A DNA stretch of 64,000 nt from Coleophoma eucalyptorum (lineage: Eukaryota > Ascomycota > Leotiomycetes > Helotiales > Dermateaceae). The DNA lies in assembly GCA_026120035.1 (NCBI GenBank), contig JALRME010000003.1, forward strand, positions 930,001 through 994,000, read 5' to 3'. Made by a program: the position numbers and the translations under genes. Of this stretch, positions 10,797 through 22,600 are shown piece after piece. Within the stretch, counting starts at the first letter, position 1. Each line of letters opens with the position of its first letter. The notes below the pieces were generated by a model, which was not told the origin of the DNA, made no database searches, and saw nothing but the letters and a program-made list of their open reading frames with translations.

Positions 10797-12587
10797 TCAT
10801 TCTCCTTGCTGCTGCATATGCGTTGGCAAATTCCAGGTTGCGTAATCCTGATGCACGAACGCGCGATCCACCGTGGGTACACTCTCGAGGACATATTGCA
10901 AAGACTCACCAAGGTCGTGACTATCACGAAGACTCATGTTCTCATCAAGGACGATGTCGACTTCAACATTCAACTTGTCTCCGGAATGGTACGCTTGGAG
11001 ACCTTGAATCTGCTTAATAGTCCTGGCGAAGCGCATAGTTAGGTAGAGGAGCACGTTACGCTCGTCAGCCGTGGCAGCTGCGCCAGTCAGGTTGCGGATG
11101 TGACTCGCAGATGTGCCAGCCCAGTTGAAAATTACATAGAGAGAAAGGAGAAGACCACCCAAGGCGTCAAGCCACCATAGCTTGACGTAGAATCCAACTG
11201 TGGTGGTTGTTAGCATAAATCTCCAGAACTTCAACTTGCAGTTTCCTTACCCAGTGGGAAAATAATACTAAAGATATTGAAAACCACGTCGGTCATGGCA
11301 TCTTGTGCAAGTGCCTGGACGCTGGAGTTTTTGATCACTCGGCACCATGCCCAACACGCAGCTTTGACTAGGACCGTGCTGGCCATGATGACGATGGCGG
11401 GTAAACCAAGCTCGATGATAGAATGGTCTCCGGAGTTCAAGCGGCTAAAACATTCCAGGGCCACTTGGAGGAAAGAGGTGCACATAACGACTGAGAAGAC
11501 AAGTACACCGATCGGTTCCAAGCGCCTCCTCCCAACCGGATACATATACTGATCTTGCCTCTCAATCAACCTTGTTGTAGTCCAGACGATGGCGGTACTG
11601 AGGAAATCCAACGCAGCGTCTACCAAACTGGCTAGTACAGATAGAGAGCTGGTGAGGATAATAACAGCAATCTTGCCGCAGAGGAGGATAGCATTGGCAG
11701 CTAAGTTGACGTAGATAGCGACTTGCACAATACGATCACCGCTCTCTACCGAATCATCTTCCATTCCAGGAATCTCAGGCTTTGGCCCATCATCCTCAAT
11801 TGCCTCATCATGAAGAAGTGGGGTTTGTTCCGTCGACACCTTATACAACTCCCGTGGAGTTCTCTTTATCTTTTTAACCCCGTTGCTGTCCGACCTTGGT
11901 GTTGCGGGTGTTGATGGCTCGGAGTTATACGATTCCTCGCTGATTGTAGCTGGCACTGCAACATCCTTCATACCAGTACTGGAAGATCCATAGCCGGGAG
12001 TATTGTTGTACTCGTTTAACAAGTCGTGAGGTAAAGATGAGTCCAGCAATCGATCGATGTAGATATACTGCTGAATAAGGGAGTTGGTCCGCTCGTAGTA
12101 TGCGCGACTACAACAAGCAAGCTGTCAGCTTCAGAGCCATTGAGGTTCCCAAGAGCAATGATTACATTGGTTTCTTCATCGTCTTCAACTCCTCGTCAGT
12201 TTTCCAATACTTCTCCCACTGGTATCGAGGATTGCTGTTTCCGATAAGGCGCTGCGACCGCATCTGCGGAGTATTAAGCACTAAACTCAATCGCCTCTCC
12301 TCACCACTGATCCTGCCCGCATGTTCCTCGCCATCCTCCTCACCCCTCGAGGAGCGCCGTCCCAGGAGGCCCGTCTCCTCGTCCGGTTCTCTCAGCGAGG
12401 AGGCGCGACGCGACAGGGACAAGGAATTGGATCTCGACGAGATAAGCGCAGTCAAGGTGCCTTGACCATGGGTACTCAACGGAGAGGAATCCTCATTGCT
12501 GAGAGGTAAGAAGCCACGAAGACGGGCAATGCGGCCATATGCGGGAGGAGAAGAAGAATAGGACTCGGGCTCGCTGTATTGAGCCAT
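10797..12587 (-). CDS. Cation diffusion facilitator, manganese-type (DxxxD)
   Basis: Three exons, complement(10797..11197, 11251..12107, 12166..12587), encode 559 aa; the introns are 53 and 58 nt. A long Ser-rich cytosolic N-terminus (about 1–260) precedes the transporter domain, which has about six spans and a C-terminal cytoplasmic domain (DADxxx-type fold, ending in VHQDYATWNLP). Metal-site motifs are SLVDAALDFLS in span 2 and DAMTDVVFN in span 5. Both are DxxxD, the signature of the Mn-CDF subgroup; Zn transporters carry HxxxD. The motif IRAYYERTNSLIQQY before the membrane part is rebuilt across intron 1 and is typical of fungal and plant MTP8–11 relatives. Proton-coupled Mn2+ export into an organelle is the likely role. 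The compartment cannot be read from the sequence. Confidence 0.9.
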
Positions 12588-13513
12588 TGCTACCCGAACC
12601 GGTCTGTACGTTGAGAAAGAAAGAAGATTAGGTGGAAAGAAGCAGGTATGGCTAAGAGGTTATCTGCCGCAAGAGAAAGAGAAGAGGGCGAGAGAAAGGA
12701 GGGAATGGTTAAAGGATAGTAACAAGTCTCGGCATAATTGATAATACTTTCGTGAGAGGCTCTTGGTTGAAGGCTATGCAAAGTTGCAAAAGTCGCAACG
12801 CGGAAGAGAAATGCTGCTGCCAAGCCTAAGCTGTCAATCCAAGCTTCGACTGTGGCCAATCAATTGGGTGGCTACTCCACCTGCTTCTCCACACCACGCT
12901 TGTCATTATCTCATCACCCATCGCCTATCGGGACGAGCTACAGGTACAATTTCCCGATCAAAACTCCTGTAAGAAGAGGTGGAGACGGTGAGCTTGCCAG
13001 GAGTTGACAAGGCCCAAGTCTCTCATTTTAGAAAAATTGTAAAGAATGGCGTTTTTCGTCATGCACCACCACGACGCCTTGGTTTTCCATCCCTACTTGA
13101 AAAGGAGCTTGGGGGCGGTAGGGTTGCAGCAAGCCCAGATGGGATGGAAAGCCAGCCTGGGTCTTGGCCGTCACAGCGTAGCAAAACAACAGACGATTTA
13201 TACAGCCCAATGTTTATCACATGGCAAGTTGCACAATTTTATTTTGGTAAGACTTATGTTAACGTAAATTTATTTACTTATTTCTTGGAGCTTTCGACTC
13301 CTCAATAACTATGCTAAGACCAACAGCGAAAAAGGCAAGAATCGTACATTAAGTAATTCGTAAGGATCGTCCAAGCGAGAGCTATAAACTCCAAATGCTT
13401 CCGCTTCCCCATTAAAGACAACAGATAAACTTGAACCGTCGCTACAAATGCTATGCAATCATGATTTTGGATGGATTCCATTTCCCGGTGGGTTAGGACA
13501 TGGTTACATCTTT
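12588..13513. other. Intergenic, no gene seen
   Basis: This is the promoter of the cation transporter and the 3' flank of the small heat-shock gene. CTCT-rich runs on the minus strand just upstream of 12587 (about 12600–12700) look like a pyrimidine-rich fungal core promoter. No coding or RNA gene is seen. Confidence 0.5.
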
Positions 13514-14155
13514 TTAGGAGGAGATGGTGATCTTGCGAGTCTCGTGCTTCTTGGCCTTGGGAACCACAACTTCCAGGATACCATTCTTCATGGAAGCCTT
13601 GACATTGTCGTGGTCAACCGGCTCTGGGAAGGCGAAGGATCGGGAGAATTGGCCGATGCTGCGTTCCGAGATCCAGTACTTCGGCTTGGAAGCTTGTTCG
13701 GCAGGCTTCTCGACCTCAGTCTGGGTGTTCTCTTGCTTGGTGACTTGTGATTCGGTGTTGGGCTTCTCGGCGTCCTCGGTAGAGTCTTCGACGGTGGCTT
13801 TGTGACTCTTTGCCTCACCCTCGCCCTCGGTAATTGCACCGGTGGCTTTGGGTGCTTCAAGTCCAGCTGGAGGGGTTCCGGAAGTGTGGGTACGCTCAGT
13901 ACGACCGCGGACAGTGAGGGTTTGTCTGTCGGTGAACTCAATCTCTACATCCTTCTGCTCGATGCCTGGGAGCTCTCCGTGGAGTTCATAGACTTCGTCG
14001 TGCTCGCTAACATCAAACTTAGGTTGGAAGTGCTTGATATCAGCACGGGTGGAGCGAGATGGCTGCGAGTAGTTCTCGAAGTCCTCGAGGAGTCGGAAGA
14101 GTGGTGTGAAAGAGGTTTGAGGTTGAGAGTGGAAGGAGCTTGGGAAGAAAGACAT
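13514..14155 (-). CDS. Small heat-shock protein, Hsp20/HSP30 type
   Basis: Single exon, 213 aa, starting MSFFPSSFHS. I chose this ATG (14155) over an in-frame one 26 codons upstream because the MSFFP start is usual for fungal HSP30. The α-crystallin domain begins at PKFDVSEHDEVYELHGELPGI (about residue 44) and ends with NGILEVVVPKAKK. It is split by an acidic, Thr/Glu-rich insert of about 65 residues (roughly 85–150), a common feature of filamentous fungal HSP30. These proteins are ATP-independent chaperones that hold unfolding proteins during heat stress. Upstream lie a TATA box and several inverted GAA/TTC pairs (listed separately), which supports heat-shock-factor control. Confidence 0.92.
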   Translation of the reverse strand: MSFFPSSFHSQPQTSFTPLFRLLEDFENYSQPSRSTRADIKHFQPKFDVSEHDEVYELHGELPGIEQKDVEIEFTDRQTLTVRGRTERTHTSGTPPAGLEAPKATGAITEGEGEAKSHKATVEDSTEDAEKPNTESQVTKQENTQTEVEKPAEQASKPKYWISERSIGQFSRSFAFPEPVDHDNVKASMKNGILEVVVPKAKKHETRKITISS

Positions 14156-14181
14156 CTTGCGAGTTGTTCGTGGTTTGACGA

Positions 14182-14540
14182 GAAGTTTCTTGGTGATAGG
14201 TAGTCTTCGAGTGAAGATTCTGTGAGATTGCATAGAATTGCTTGTTTGAAGTGTTTGTTTCTGATGATGAGAAGCAGCTCATTCCACGAACTGACCTGCA
14301 CTTATATACTTGGTGAGCAAACTCTAGCAGATTCTGGAAAATACCAGTATTGCAGGCAGCCATAGTGATAACAATCATTCTGATATCATGATGAGGTCAT
14401 GAATAGCACGCATGTAAGCAGAGTGGTTACGCGCAACTGCTGGAGAGAGCGAGACGATGCTGGAATCTGCTAGAAACCACCACAAAGATCGCGACAATAC
14501 CACTGACGAGAGCATGACGACTTCGCCAGACGGAAACTTC
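14182..14540 (-). promoter_or_regulatory. Heat-shock promoter: TATA box and HSE-like GAA/TTC pairs
   Basis: On the minus strand TATATAAG lies at 14309–14302, about 150 bp upstream of the chosen start. Inverted two-unit heat-shock elements of the form GAAnnTTC or TTCnnGAA are present at 14182–14189, 14213–14220, 14332–14339 and 14533–14540. None is a perfect three-unit HSE, so binding by Hsf1 is an inference. The first two lie between the TATA box and the ATG, probably in the leader. Confidence 0.55.
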
Positions 14541-15837
14541 CTCCCATGCCCTCAGGTTGCAATTTCATTTGTAAATAATCTATTTCATACATGAAGATGC
14601 AGATTACAGACCTATATCATGGCCTTCCACGGATTATGCTGTGGAGAGAGAGCATCGAAGACTTGAGATTATCAATGCCATGCTGACTAATCGATCTCGC
14701 TAAATCCATGAGCATCTAATAGCCGAGCTCATAAGGTTCTTTCTTTACGGCTGTTACCAGACCAGAACTTATTATCCTGAAAAGATCAAAACACGGAGAA
14801 TAGTTAAAAGAAAATCAAAATACTGCTGGAGATAGGTTGGATGATGAGACATATAAGTTTCTTCAATTACTTCAATTAAAATACCTTTATAAAGATTAAG
14901 GCTCATATTTAGGGGTGCGAGTTCAAGTTCGAGTTCGAGCCTGGACTCAGGTTTAAAGCGAGCCTTGGCTAGGCCCCCTCTCTTGCCCACGTGTCCACCA
15001 GTGGCACAAGGCCGCTCTACTTCCTTCCTCTTTCGCATTGAACAACCCCATTGTCCACCGGAGAGATGGTCCGGCGGCCAGACTTCGAAAATCCTCTTCT
15101 CAAAGAGTGAGTGACACATGCGCTAGTCAGGGTTCCAGAGCCTCTATGAGAGCCAGAGTTAATAATATAGCACCATCAAAAGATACCCTCTACAGACTTC
15201 CATTGGCCAAGAAGGAACTAGATAAGGGCAATTTGAGATTTTACAGATTCCCCCCTCTTATATCAAGTGAATCTCGATCGTAAGGGGTCCCATGAACAAC
15301 AGAGTCAGCATATCTGCATGCTATTTGGCGCTTGGCTGCGCACATCGTACGATTTGCCAGTGCTGAGCGATACCCGCGAGTTTGGAAAGATGCGAAACCA
15401 CCTATGAGTTTCTTAACGGGCCTCAAGTTCAGGCGTTTCTCCCTCGTCCCGGCTCACACGACTTCTCAGAGCAGCGTGCCGGAGGACCCGGTCACTGCGA
15501 CCTGTTCTGAAGACGTAATACGACGGATCTGATTCAAGTCTCCCCTTTTTTTTTTATTTTACTGTTATTTCCGTACTTCGCAATTAACTTATATACAATC
15601 ATATTTTTTATTTTGTTTTCGAAATCTTGCCAAAATATGATAAGGTCTTTTCGCATCGTTCGTCTCGCATTCAAATGTCGGTGTTTCTCGTGTCGTGTAT
15701 TTGCGTGTGTGTGTATGTGTGATCTCTTGAAGCGTCATCAGTAATCATGATTATCAGGAATTAGGCTCGTCTGCCTGCATGCCTGTTTTCGAAGAAGTAA
15801 AAAGTCGAACAGACAAAGTCTCCCAAGTCACTGGTTC
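14541..15837. other. Intergenic, no gene seen
   Basis: Distal promoter of the heat-shock gene and 3' flank of the YTH gene. It has an internally repetitive GTTCGA/GTTCAA run at about 14923–14940 and a poly-T tract near 15547–15556. No tRNA fold forms around the GTTCGA motifs, and no protein gene is evident. Confidence 0.5.
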
Positions 15838-17926
15838 CTATGGGTATGGTCGCCCTGGTGGATAACCGGTAACTCCTACTATGGGGCCCATAGGTTGCGG
15901 TATTGCTTGCATTGGAGGAAACCCAGGCGCTGGCGGGCTTGGGAGCCTGTGAAAAAGAGCCAGAAGCCTTCGTCCGACTCCAGTCTCCAGCTCTGTGCCG
16001 TCCCGAGCAATCTTGACCTCACGGTTCGAGTTCCATGGGTTTCGCAGCCCTCTTGTGCGGTAGAATGGAAGTCGAACAGTTGATACCCATTCCACCTTAA
16101 AAGGCTTTCCCCAAGCCTTGGTAATTGCCTCTCCATCCTGCTCACTCTTTGAACTTCGAACGTCGTCGTCCTCTTCAGCCTCTTCTGGTTCGTCTCTTTC
16201 TGCCTCCCAAAATATAGTCCCTCTTGCAGAATCGTCAATGATGCGCCCTTTTGGGGCAAAGCCTGTTGCCGCGGTTGGTATAGCCTTTGGTAGTTCCGGG
16301 TCTTCGACAGCTTGTGCTTTTGGGGCAAACTCAATGGCCGCAGCTGGATCGTTGTTGATGGGGGAAATCATACGAGCATAGCCGAAGTATTCTCCAGATT
16401 TATTTGCAGAAAAGACAAGGTACACGTTATCTGCTGTCTAAGATCAAGGCTAGTCAGTCTAAAAATACTATGCACTCAATTGGGTTTCTGTGTACCTCAT
16501 AGGCTTTGTTCAACGCTTCTTCGTTATGCGACTGAGTCGCCCATTGTCCATTTCGTACGCTAAGTTCCAGATCTTCCACGGTCAGACTCTTTACAATGAA
16601 AAACTTATCCTTAGATGATGTTTGACTTTCTGCACTGATTTCTTCGTGGGCTTCCGTATTAGCCTGGTGTTTGTTTTCTCTTTCCGATGGTTGTATTTCA
16701 GTCGGCTTTTCTTGTGGGGGAGACAATGCAGCAGGCCCTGTAGGTACAGAAACTCCAGTTACAGCAGGAACAGAGCTTCGTCGAAGGCGGCTCACTAGCC
16801 TGACTGTTTGGAACTTAGAGTCATGTATCTTTGACTGCGCAGCTGCACATGCAGCTTCATCTTTATAATTTGCAAATGCGCAGTTGCTCTTTGAGATGAG
16901 GAACAAAGACTCGAGCCCAACAGATTCTTTGCAGACGTGGTATACAAGATTCATCAGTTCCGTTTGTGGTGGCAAATTCCCGATCCAGATCGCATGTCCT
17001 GGCCTAAATGTTAACATTTTTAATGCAAGGGACCAAATGAAACCTACCACTTTGACGAGGCTTTCGAGGAGGACCTCGCACAACAGAGGATTGTCCTGTA
17101 CTCGACCCTGTGATGTTTTTTTTTAGCATATTCACGGAAGAAAGATGCAGAGAAGTTTGTTCTCTCAGCACAACTCACCTATACTAATTGGTCTTCCCTG
17201 GGCAGAATTTTCAGTAGTACTTCCAAGGTACTCATTACTGTGTTGTCCATCAAGAGCGGTGCTGTGATAGCTTCCCCTCGGACCATAATGTACACCTGAA
17301 GGGCTTCCAGGATACATCGGGCTATGCCCATACTGAGCTGTCTGGCCGAAGAATGATGATGCAGGTTGTGGAAGCTGTTGCTGGCCTACAAACGACTGGA
17401 TAGGATATAGTTGGCCTCCTGAGTTCGATCCATGTATGGCATGCGGGTGTTGTGAGAAGTTCGAAGGATACTGTGGTGAATACACCGTTTGATACTGTCC
17501 CTGAAATTGTATGTTATATGGTACGTTGCCCTGTTGGTTCATACTTGGTTGACCTGCATACTGCGCTATACTTGGCCCTTGATAAAGCATTCCAGGGGTT
17601 GTTGGGCTTGCTTGGAACCTTTGGTTTGAAGAAGCGCCATAATTTTGATATGGAGTATCTGGCAGCGTTGCACCTAAGGAGTTCATCGCGAATGCATCTG
17701 GTCGTGCTTGCTGGCCATGATGTTGTGGTATTTGCCCGGCATAATGACTACTGGCTGGATTATTGTGTTCGTAGGAAGAGCTTGTCGGTCCAGTTGCACT
17801 GTTTCTGAGAGCTTCTTGGCTATTTGGATATTCGCCGCCAGGCTGAATCCTAGGATTTGCGTCACCCATGAAGTTTTCGTGGGCGGTGGGTAAAAGGCCC
17901 CAGTACTGTACAACGAAATATGCCAT
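15838..17926 (-). CDS. RRM + YTH domain protein (putative m6A reader / mRNA fate regulator)
   Basis: Four exons, complement(15838..16437, 16496..16998, 17048..17107, 17179..17926), encode 636 aa; introns are 58, 49 and 71 nt. The Gln/Ser/Tyr-rich disordered N-terminus (about 1–250) resembles YTHDF tails. An RRM follows (GHAIWIGNLPP onward, about 272–345), then the YTH domain (about 400–600). The probable aromatic cage is W422 in NGQWAT, W514 in TIFWEA and W546 in KAWGKPF; VYLVFSANKSGEYFGYARM is the typical core. An acidic stretch inserts about 32 residues between the last two cage Trp. Family members bind N6-methyladenosine RNA and control mRNA decay; RRM+YTH fusion is common in Pezizomycotina. 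The first ATG at 17926 is used, but MGDANPR at 17869 is an equally good start. Confidence 0.9.
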
Positions 17927-19141
17927 GTTAGCGGTTCAAGTACTACAAAACAGTATCATAATGCTTGAAGTCGGCAGCAAGAAGCATAGAAGTCGCGACT
18001 CAAAACGAGCTTAAATTCCCTGATGCTGTCTAATATGCTTGAGTGGGGTCAAAGGGCTCTTATTACCTTCTTGGAGACAAATCAGAGTGATGTCTGATCC
18101 TTATCGTCTCGCAATTTGAAGCAGCGCTGATGAGAAGGTTGTGGCAAGACAGGCGGAACAAAGGCAATCCGAGATAGAAATAGCTTGCAGGTGCTGGTGA
18201 AGGTGGTTATACTTTGTAATTGGGTGGGTCGAAATGAAGAGGACCTTTTTCCAGAATTGGTGTTCAGGTGTAAAGGAGGCGCAAGACGCAATGAATGGCC
18301 TACTAAGTGTGGGCTCGGTAAGGCACTGTATGTACGTGCTTGGGATAGTAGGGCTCGAACGGTAGGTCAGGGTGGTCTATGATCAGATTTCAATGCTCAA
18401 AGAGCAGAAGAGCTGCCAAAGTCAAGAAGAAAAGAGTGTCAACTTGCTAAAATTGATGAAGGCTTCCTGCACAGCCTAGATCCCTTCTCTTGCAAAGCTT
18501 GAGGAGGTATGGCGTTGGAGGCCCCGTATGCCCACCTCTTAGTCGCCCCCCGAGAGGATGGAACGAGCCCTAGTGATTGGATGCTGGTCAGGACAGTTAA
18601 ATCAAAGCTCTGATGAAGCTGAACCCAACGGATAGGCGGTATCTCCGAGATCGACGTGTGCTGTGTGTTATAAAAAGAAGGCAGAACAATGCAGAGGGCC
18701 TAAATGTCGAGTAAGAGGAGCCAAGGAAAGAGTAGCAGATGAGAGGATTTTTATGAGCGGGCATGGGATTGCAGTCTCGCACGGCCACGGAGAAAGAGAT
18801 CTTCAGGAACCATGAGCAAAGAGAGGGATTCGTAACGCCGTAATGACGACGGAGCTGCTTGGGAGCCACCGAATCCTCGTGGGTGATCGTAGGCGCAAGT
18901 TGCAGTGTAGAATGGAGTAAATAGGTTTGCGAATGGTTTGTCAGACGGTGATGAGCAGAGCTAGTACCAGTTGTGGGTGCAGTAGAATTGATCAATGGAG
19001 ATTGAGTGGATAAATCGGATTGTGCAGTCCTGTCGCCGAAGTGCCACGAGGTTTGGAGGAGACACAGCCACAGAACATGGGCCGAAGGAGAGAGGAGCAA
19101 ATGGAGGAATGGGGAGAGGAGATTGAGGCGAGGGAGAAGAA

Positions 19142-19180
19142 AGTGAGAGTGAGAGTGAGAGTGAGAGTCTAAGAGAGAGG
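19142..19180 (+). repeat. GAGAGT / GA microsatellite
   Basis: About five copies of the hexamer gtgaga/gagagt followed by GA repeats. On the minus strand it reads as CT-rich sequence and produces a spurious Ser-His/Ser-Leu open frame. Confidence 0.85.
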
Positions 19181-19225
19181 ACCCTGGAAAGTGCATTTGC
19201 CATACCCTTGCCCACTGCAGGAGGA

Positions 19226-19325
19226 TAGGGTAGCGTGGTATGGTATTAGGGTATTAGGGTAGTAGGGTAGTAGGGTAGTAGGGTAAGTAGGCAGGCAGAT
19301 AGGTAGGGTCGGGTAGGGTAAGGTA
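19226..19325 (+). repeat. Telomere-like G-rich tandem repeat (TAGGGTAG / TATTAGGG)
   Basis: The core at 19244–19286 consists of GGG triplets every eight bases with TATTA or TAGTA between them, including two TTAGGG units identical to the common fungal telomere repeat. Looser GGTAGGG units continue to about 19325. Four evenly spaced GGG runs could form a G-quadruplex. Confidence 0.85.
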
Positions 19326-19605
19326 AGCTGTCAGTTGAACACCTCCCGTACCACATCCACGGGCGTCTCTGGCTTAGGGTTCGGGAGCCTATCGTAGGCC
19401 ATACCCCGTGCCCTCTCCATGCAGGCTCTCTGTCTCTGTCGTGACCGGCTAGCCAGTATGGACTAGAAGGAAAGCAGAGTGACAGCGAGCGACACGGCAT
19501 GATGTTTACCGCAAGCATGAATGAAAAGGTGGATGTGAGTGTGAGTGGGCTAGGGAGGCGAGGGTTTGCAAAGGGCCTCGAGTGGCGAGCCAGTGCAGCG
19601 AGGGC

Positions 19606-19631
19606 ATCGAGTGCATCGAGTGCATCGACGA
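19606..19631 (+). repeat. Short tandem repeat, 9-base unit
   Basis: Three near-identical copies of a gcatcgagt unit in the gene-poor region. No function is apparent. Confidence 0.75.
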
Positions 19632-22600
19632 GCCCGAAGACTGAGGGAGGGGAGGGGCGCTGTACGTGGATGGGCCCATGATGGGAATTGTTGGAGGTGG
19701 GCCGCTTTAAGGATGGAAATCCATGGGATTTTGCAGAATTCCATTGCTTGGGCCCCGACGGCAGAACTACCTGGAACCTAGAGGTCGGAACAGGGACTAG
19801 CGACGAGCGAGGACACGGAGCTGCGACGAAAAAGCTAATTGACCCTGGGCTCTCACGCTTACGCCGGCCCCCGATTGCCATGGCCAGTACATGGCATTGC
19901 CATACGGTCTTGTCTGTACACTGTGACACTGTCCCATCACCTTCCCTTACGGCGACCGTCTGCTACCCGAGGCAGGCAGGGTACCCGGGGTACGATGTTA
20001 TTGCAATGCAAAGCACGAGTGGCGCAAGAGGGTCCAACAGTCCAACCAGGAGCCAATTGATCGGCTTCCCTCCGCAAGATCTTCCCAAACCAGCTGTACA
20101 ATAACATTCATGTCCACACGAGCCACAGGGCCGCATGGTGGCAAAAGAGAGTGCGAGTGAGAAGCAGCCGTACGAACGACGCCGGCAGGGAGGAAGGAAA
20201 AAGTGCCGCAAGGTGCAAGGTACGGGTGCAGTGACTGCAGTTCCTAAGGGTTGTACTCCCCCCCCCTGGTTTGAGCATTGTTCCGCAGATTTTACGGGTC
20301 ATTCCACTGCAAAGCGTATTTGAGTGGGCTAGACTCTGGGCGGTTGTAAAGCCGAGGGTGTTTGTAGAACTTTCGAGGCCTAACGGAACATAAATCCGAC
20401 TGGTTCTGTTTGCCTACCACCCCCCCAACTGACTATCCATACGGGTCGGGTTTAGTTTTCGACGGATTTAACCTTTGGAGCACATAGATACTGTACTGTG
20501 AAGCACAGGACGGAAACGGGAAAGCAAAAGAAAAAAAAAAGATGGGGATGCTGGTGGCTTGTCTGTGTGGCTTACCATGTGGGAGAGGCGACACAACCTA
20601 GACCGTCCAACTTCTTAGCCGATTCCAACTTGAACACACTCACTGTAATCTTCTGCAGCTCCCAAGACGGATGGAATGTATACATGGGAGGGGGCGGGGC
20701 AAGCATTGGGCGATCGATGACCATAACGGAAATATGATTTAAATATATGATATTGAGCATATACAATGAATGATATGAGTACTGCGCTGATGCTTACTTG
20801 GTACTGCCGCCGCTGTACACGTGATTGGAATGCGCTGTGTAAGGTAAGGTTAGGCGTAGCCAGCCTAGCCATGGCCCGCAACTTCATCGCGAAAAAGATC
20901 CCACATGGGTGTTGCGCCACTGAAGTCATAGAGTAAACAAGATAGACACCATAATATTGCCCACAGGTCGTCATACTACACAATGACTCGGAGGCTCGTT
21001 GAACCATCAGGTGATATCCAATTCCTTAGCCCAGTTCCTTCCCGGGCCTCCTTGCCTGGTCAGGGATTGTATTACCAGCTGTCGACCTTGCTTTGGAATC
21101 TTCCGTTGATCTTCTTTTTATCCTTCAGCCTTGACACACTTTTGCTTTTCACTCTTCTTCTTTCTATTATTACGCCACAACCTAAAGGTTTTCCCGTCCT
21201 TTCCAGCTTAATTTCCAGGTACGACTCGTACAGATTGCTCCAGTCCCGCGGAACTTGCCCAGTCAAGTGGCGAAAACCCCACAGATTTGCCTTTGTCTGC
21301 TCTTGGAAGCATCTCGGGGATCTTGCTTCCCGGGCATGCCACCGGTAGTTCTGGGGCAGAATTCGGTGCTCGGCTTCTGAAGGACTGGGACGTAGTACTG
21401 CATGTATCTGAGGTGGCAATCGCCCCAGAATCACTCTGGCCAAGCATGCCGATCTAACTTTCATGGATGCAATATGATTCCAATAACAAGGCTCTACCTA
21501 ATTTTCGAACGCCATACTGGGTTTCTCCGAAGCGCGTCTCAACTGCTCTGTCATGTGCGAAATCCTGGTCTCGCCTTCCACAGGCGATCATTCTCCCCTC
21601 GCTCGCTTCTCAGTAGGTGTTTTGCAACATATGCCGTTCGTGGCAATACCAGATCGACTAATCCCAGCCTTATGCAGCAATAGATCACCACCGCACACGT
21701 ACAATACCGTTGTCATACCGTAAAAACTACAGTTCAAAATCAAGGACAGCAGTAGTATAGTACTATTCCCACCTGCATATATTGTTATTTGGGTGGGCCC
21801 GTGGATTTAGCCGATCGGGGTTCTGGCGAGTGAACTGGGTGACTTCCATAGCCTGCCAGGTCTCTCGAGCCTATTACTGTATGAGCACCTTACATTTGAT
21901 CGAAGTCCGACTTCTGACCTGTACATTACGCCGAGCGAGAGCATCTGATCACTTGTTCAATGAATCGCCCTTCATACTGTACATGTACAGTAACTGGCCC
22001 ACCAAATAACATGCGTTTTTGGGGAAGGTGATGGATAAACCATGCTTGTGCCCTGTCCTGTCTCATCAGATTCTGTTTCTCGATACGAGTCTTGCACTTA
22101 AAGCGGCTCTCGGTGGCAAATGGCTGGGCCTGGACTCAGTGGAATGACTCCTGCATCCAAGGTCTGGTTATCTGGTGAACCGTTGCTAACTACTTTTTAA
22201 TACTCGTAGTATTCGGTCCCACCTGTGTCCGGTACTAAACTCTAAAAATTCGATAGCAAAGGTGGGAGTGTTGGAAGTGCCATTCCCACAGTCAGAGAAT
22301 GGGCATTTCTTGCGAAAGCTTGGGGAAAGTGACAATTCCAGTCGCGTGCAGAATACTGCATGCTCAACATCATCAACACCATCAACACCTTAGCCCATCC
22401 GAGTTATTGATATCCTTGGCCATATTTCAATGATTATACCCGTTGATACTTGGATATACTTGTTTCGCACGAAGGCGGAGTTTGTCCAAATCAGGCTCTG
22501 GACAATTGCAAGATTATTTAGGGCCGCCGTATCCTCCACTGCTTAACATATGGCTATACCCAGCCTTGCATATTTAAATCAAGAGTCTCCATTTGAGGCG

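Noticed and set aside
14921..14940. GTTCGA motifs that look like a tRNA B box
   Set aside because: The flanking bases cannot form a T stem or acceptor stem; the motif is part of a small direct repeat.
18597..19929. Long minus-strand open frames of about 200–230 codons
   Set aside because: They run through GA microsatellite and telomere-like repeats, are rich in Ser, Pro, Leu and Arg from simple sequence, and show no domain or conserved pattern.
20983..21683. Plus-strand open frames of about 90–120 codons in the gene-poor region
   Set aside because: They overlap each other in different frames, lack known motifs, and have no consistent splice sites.
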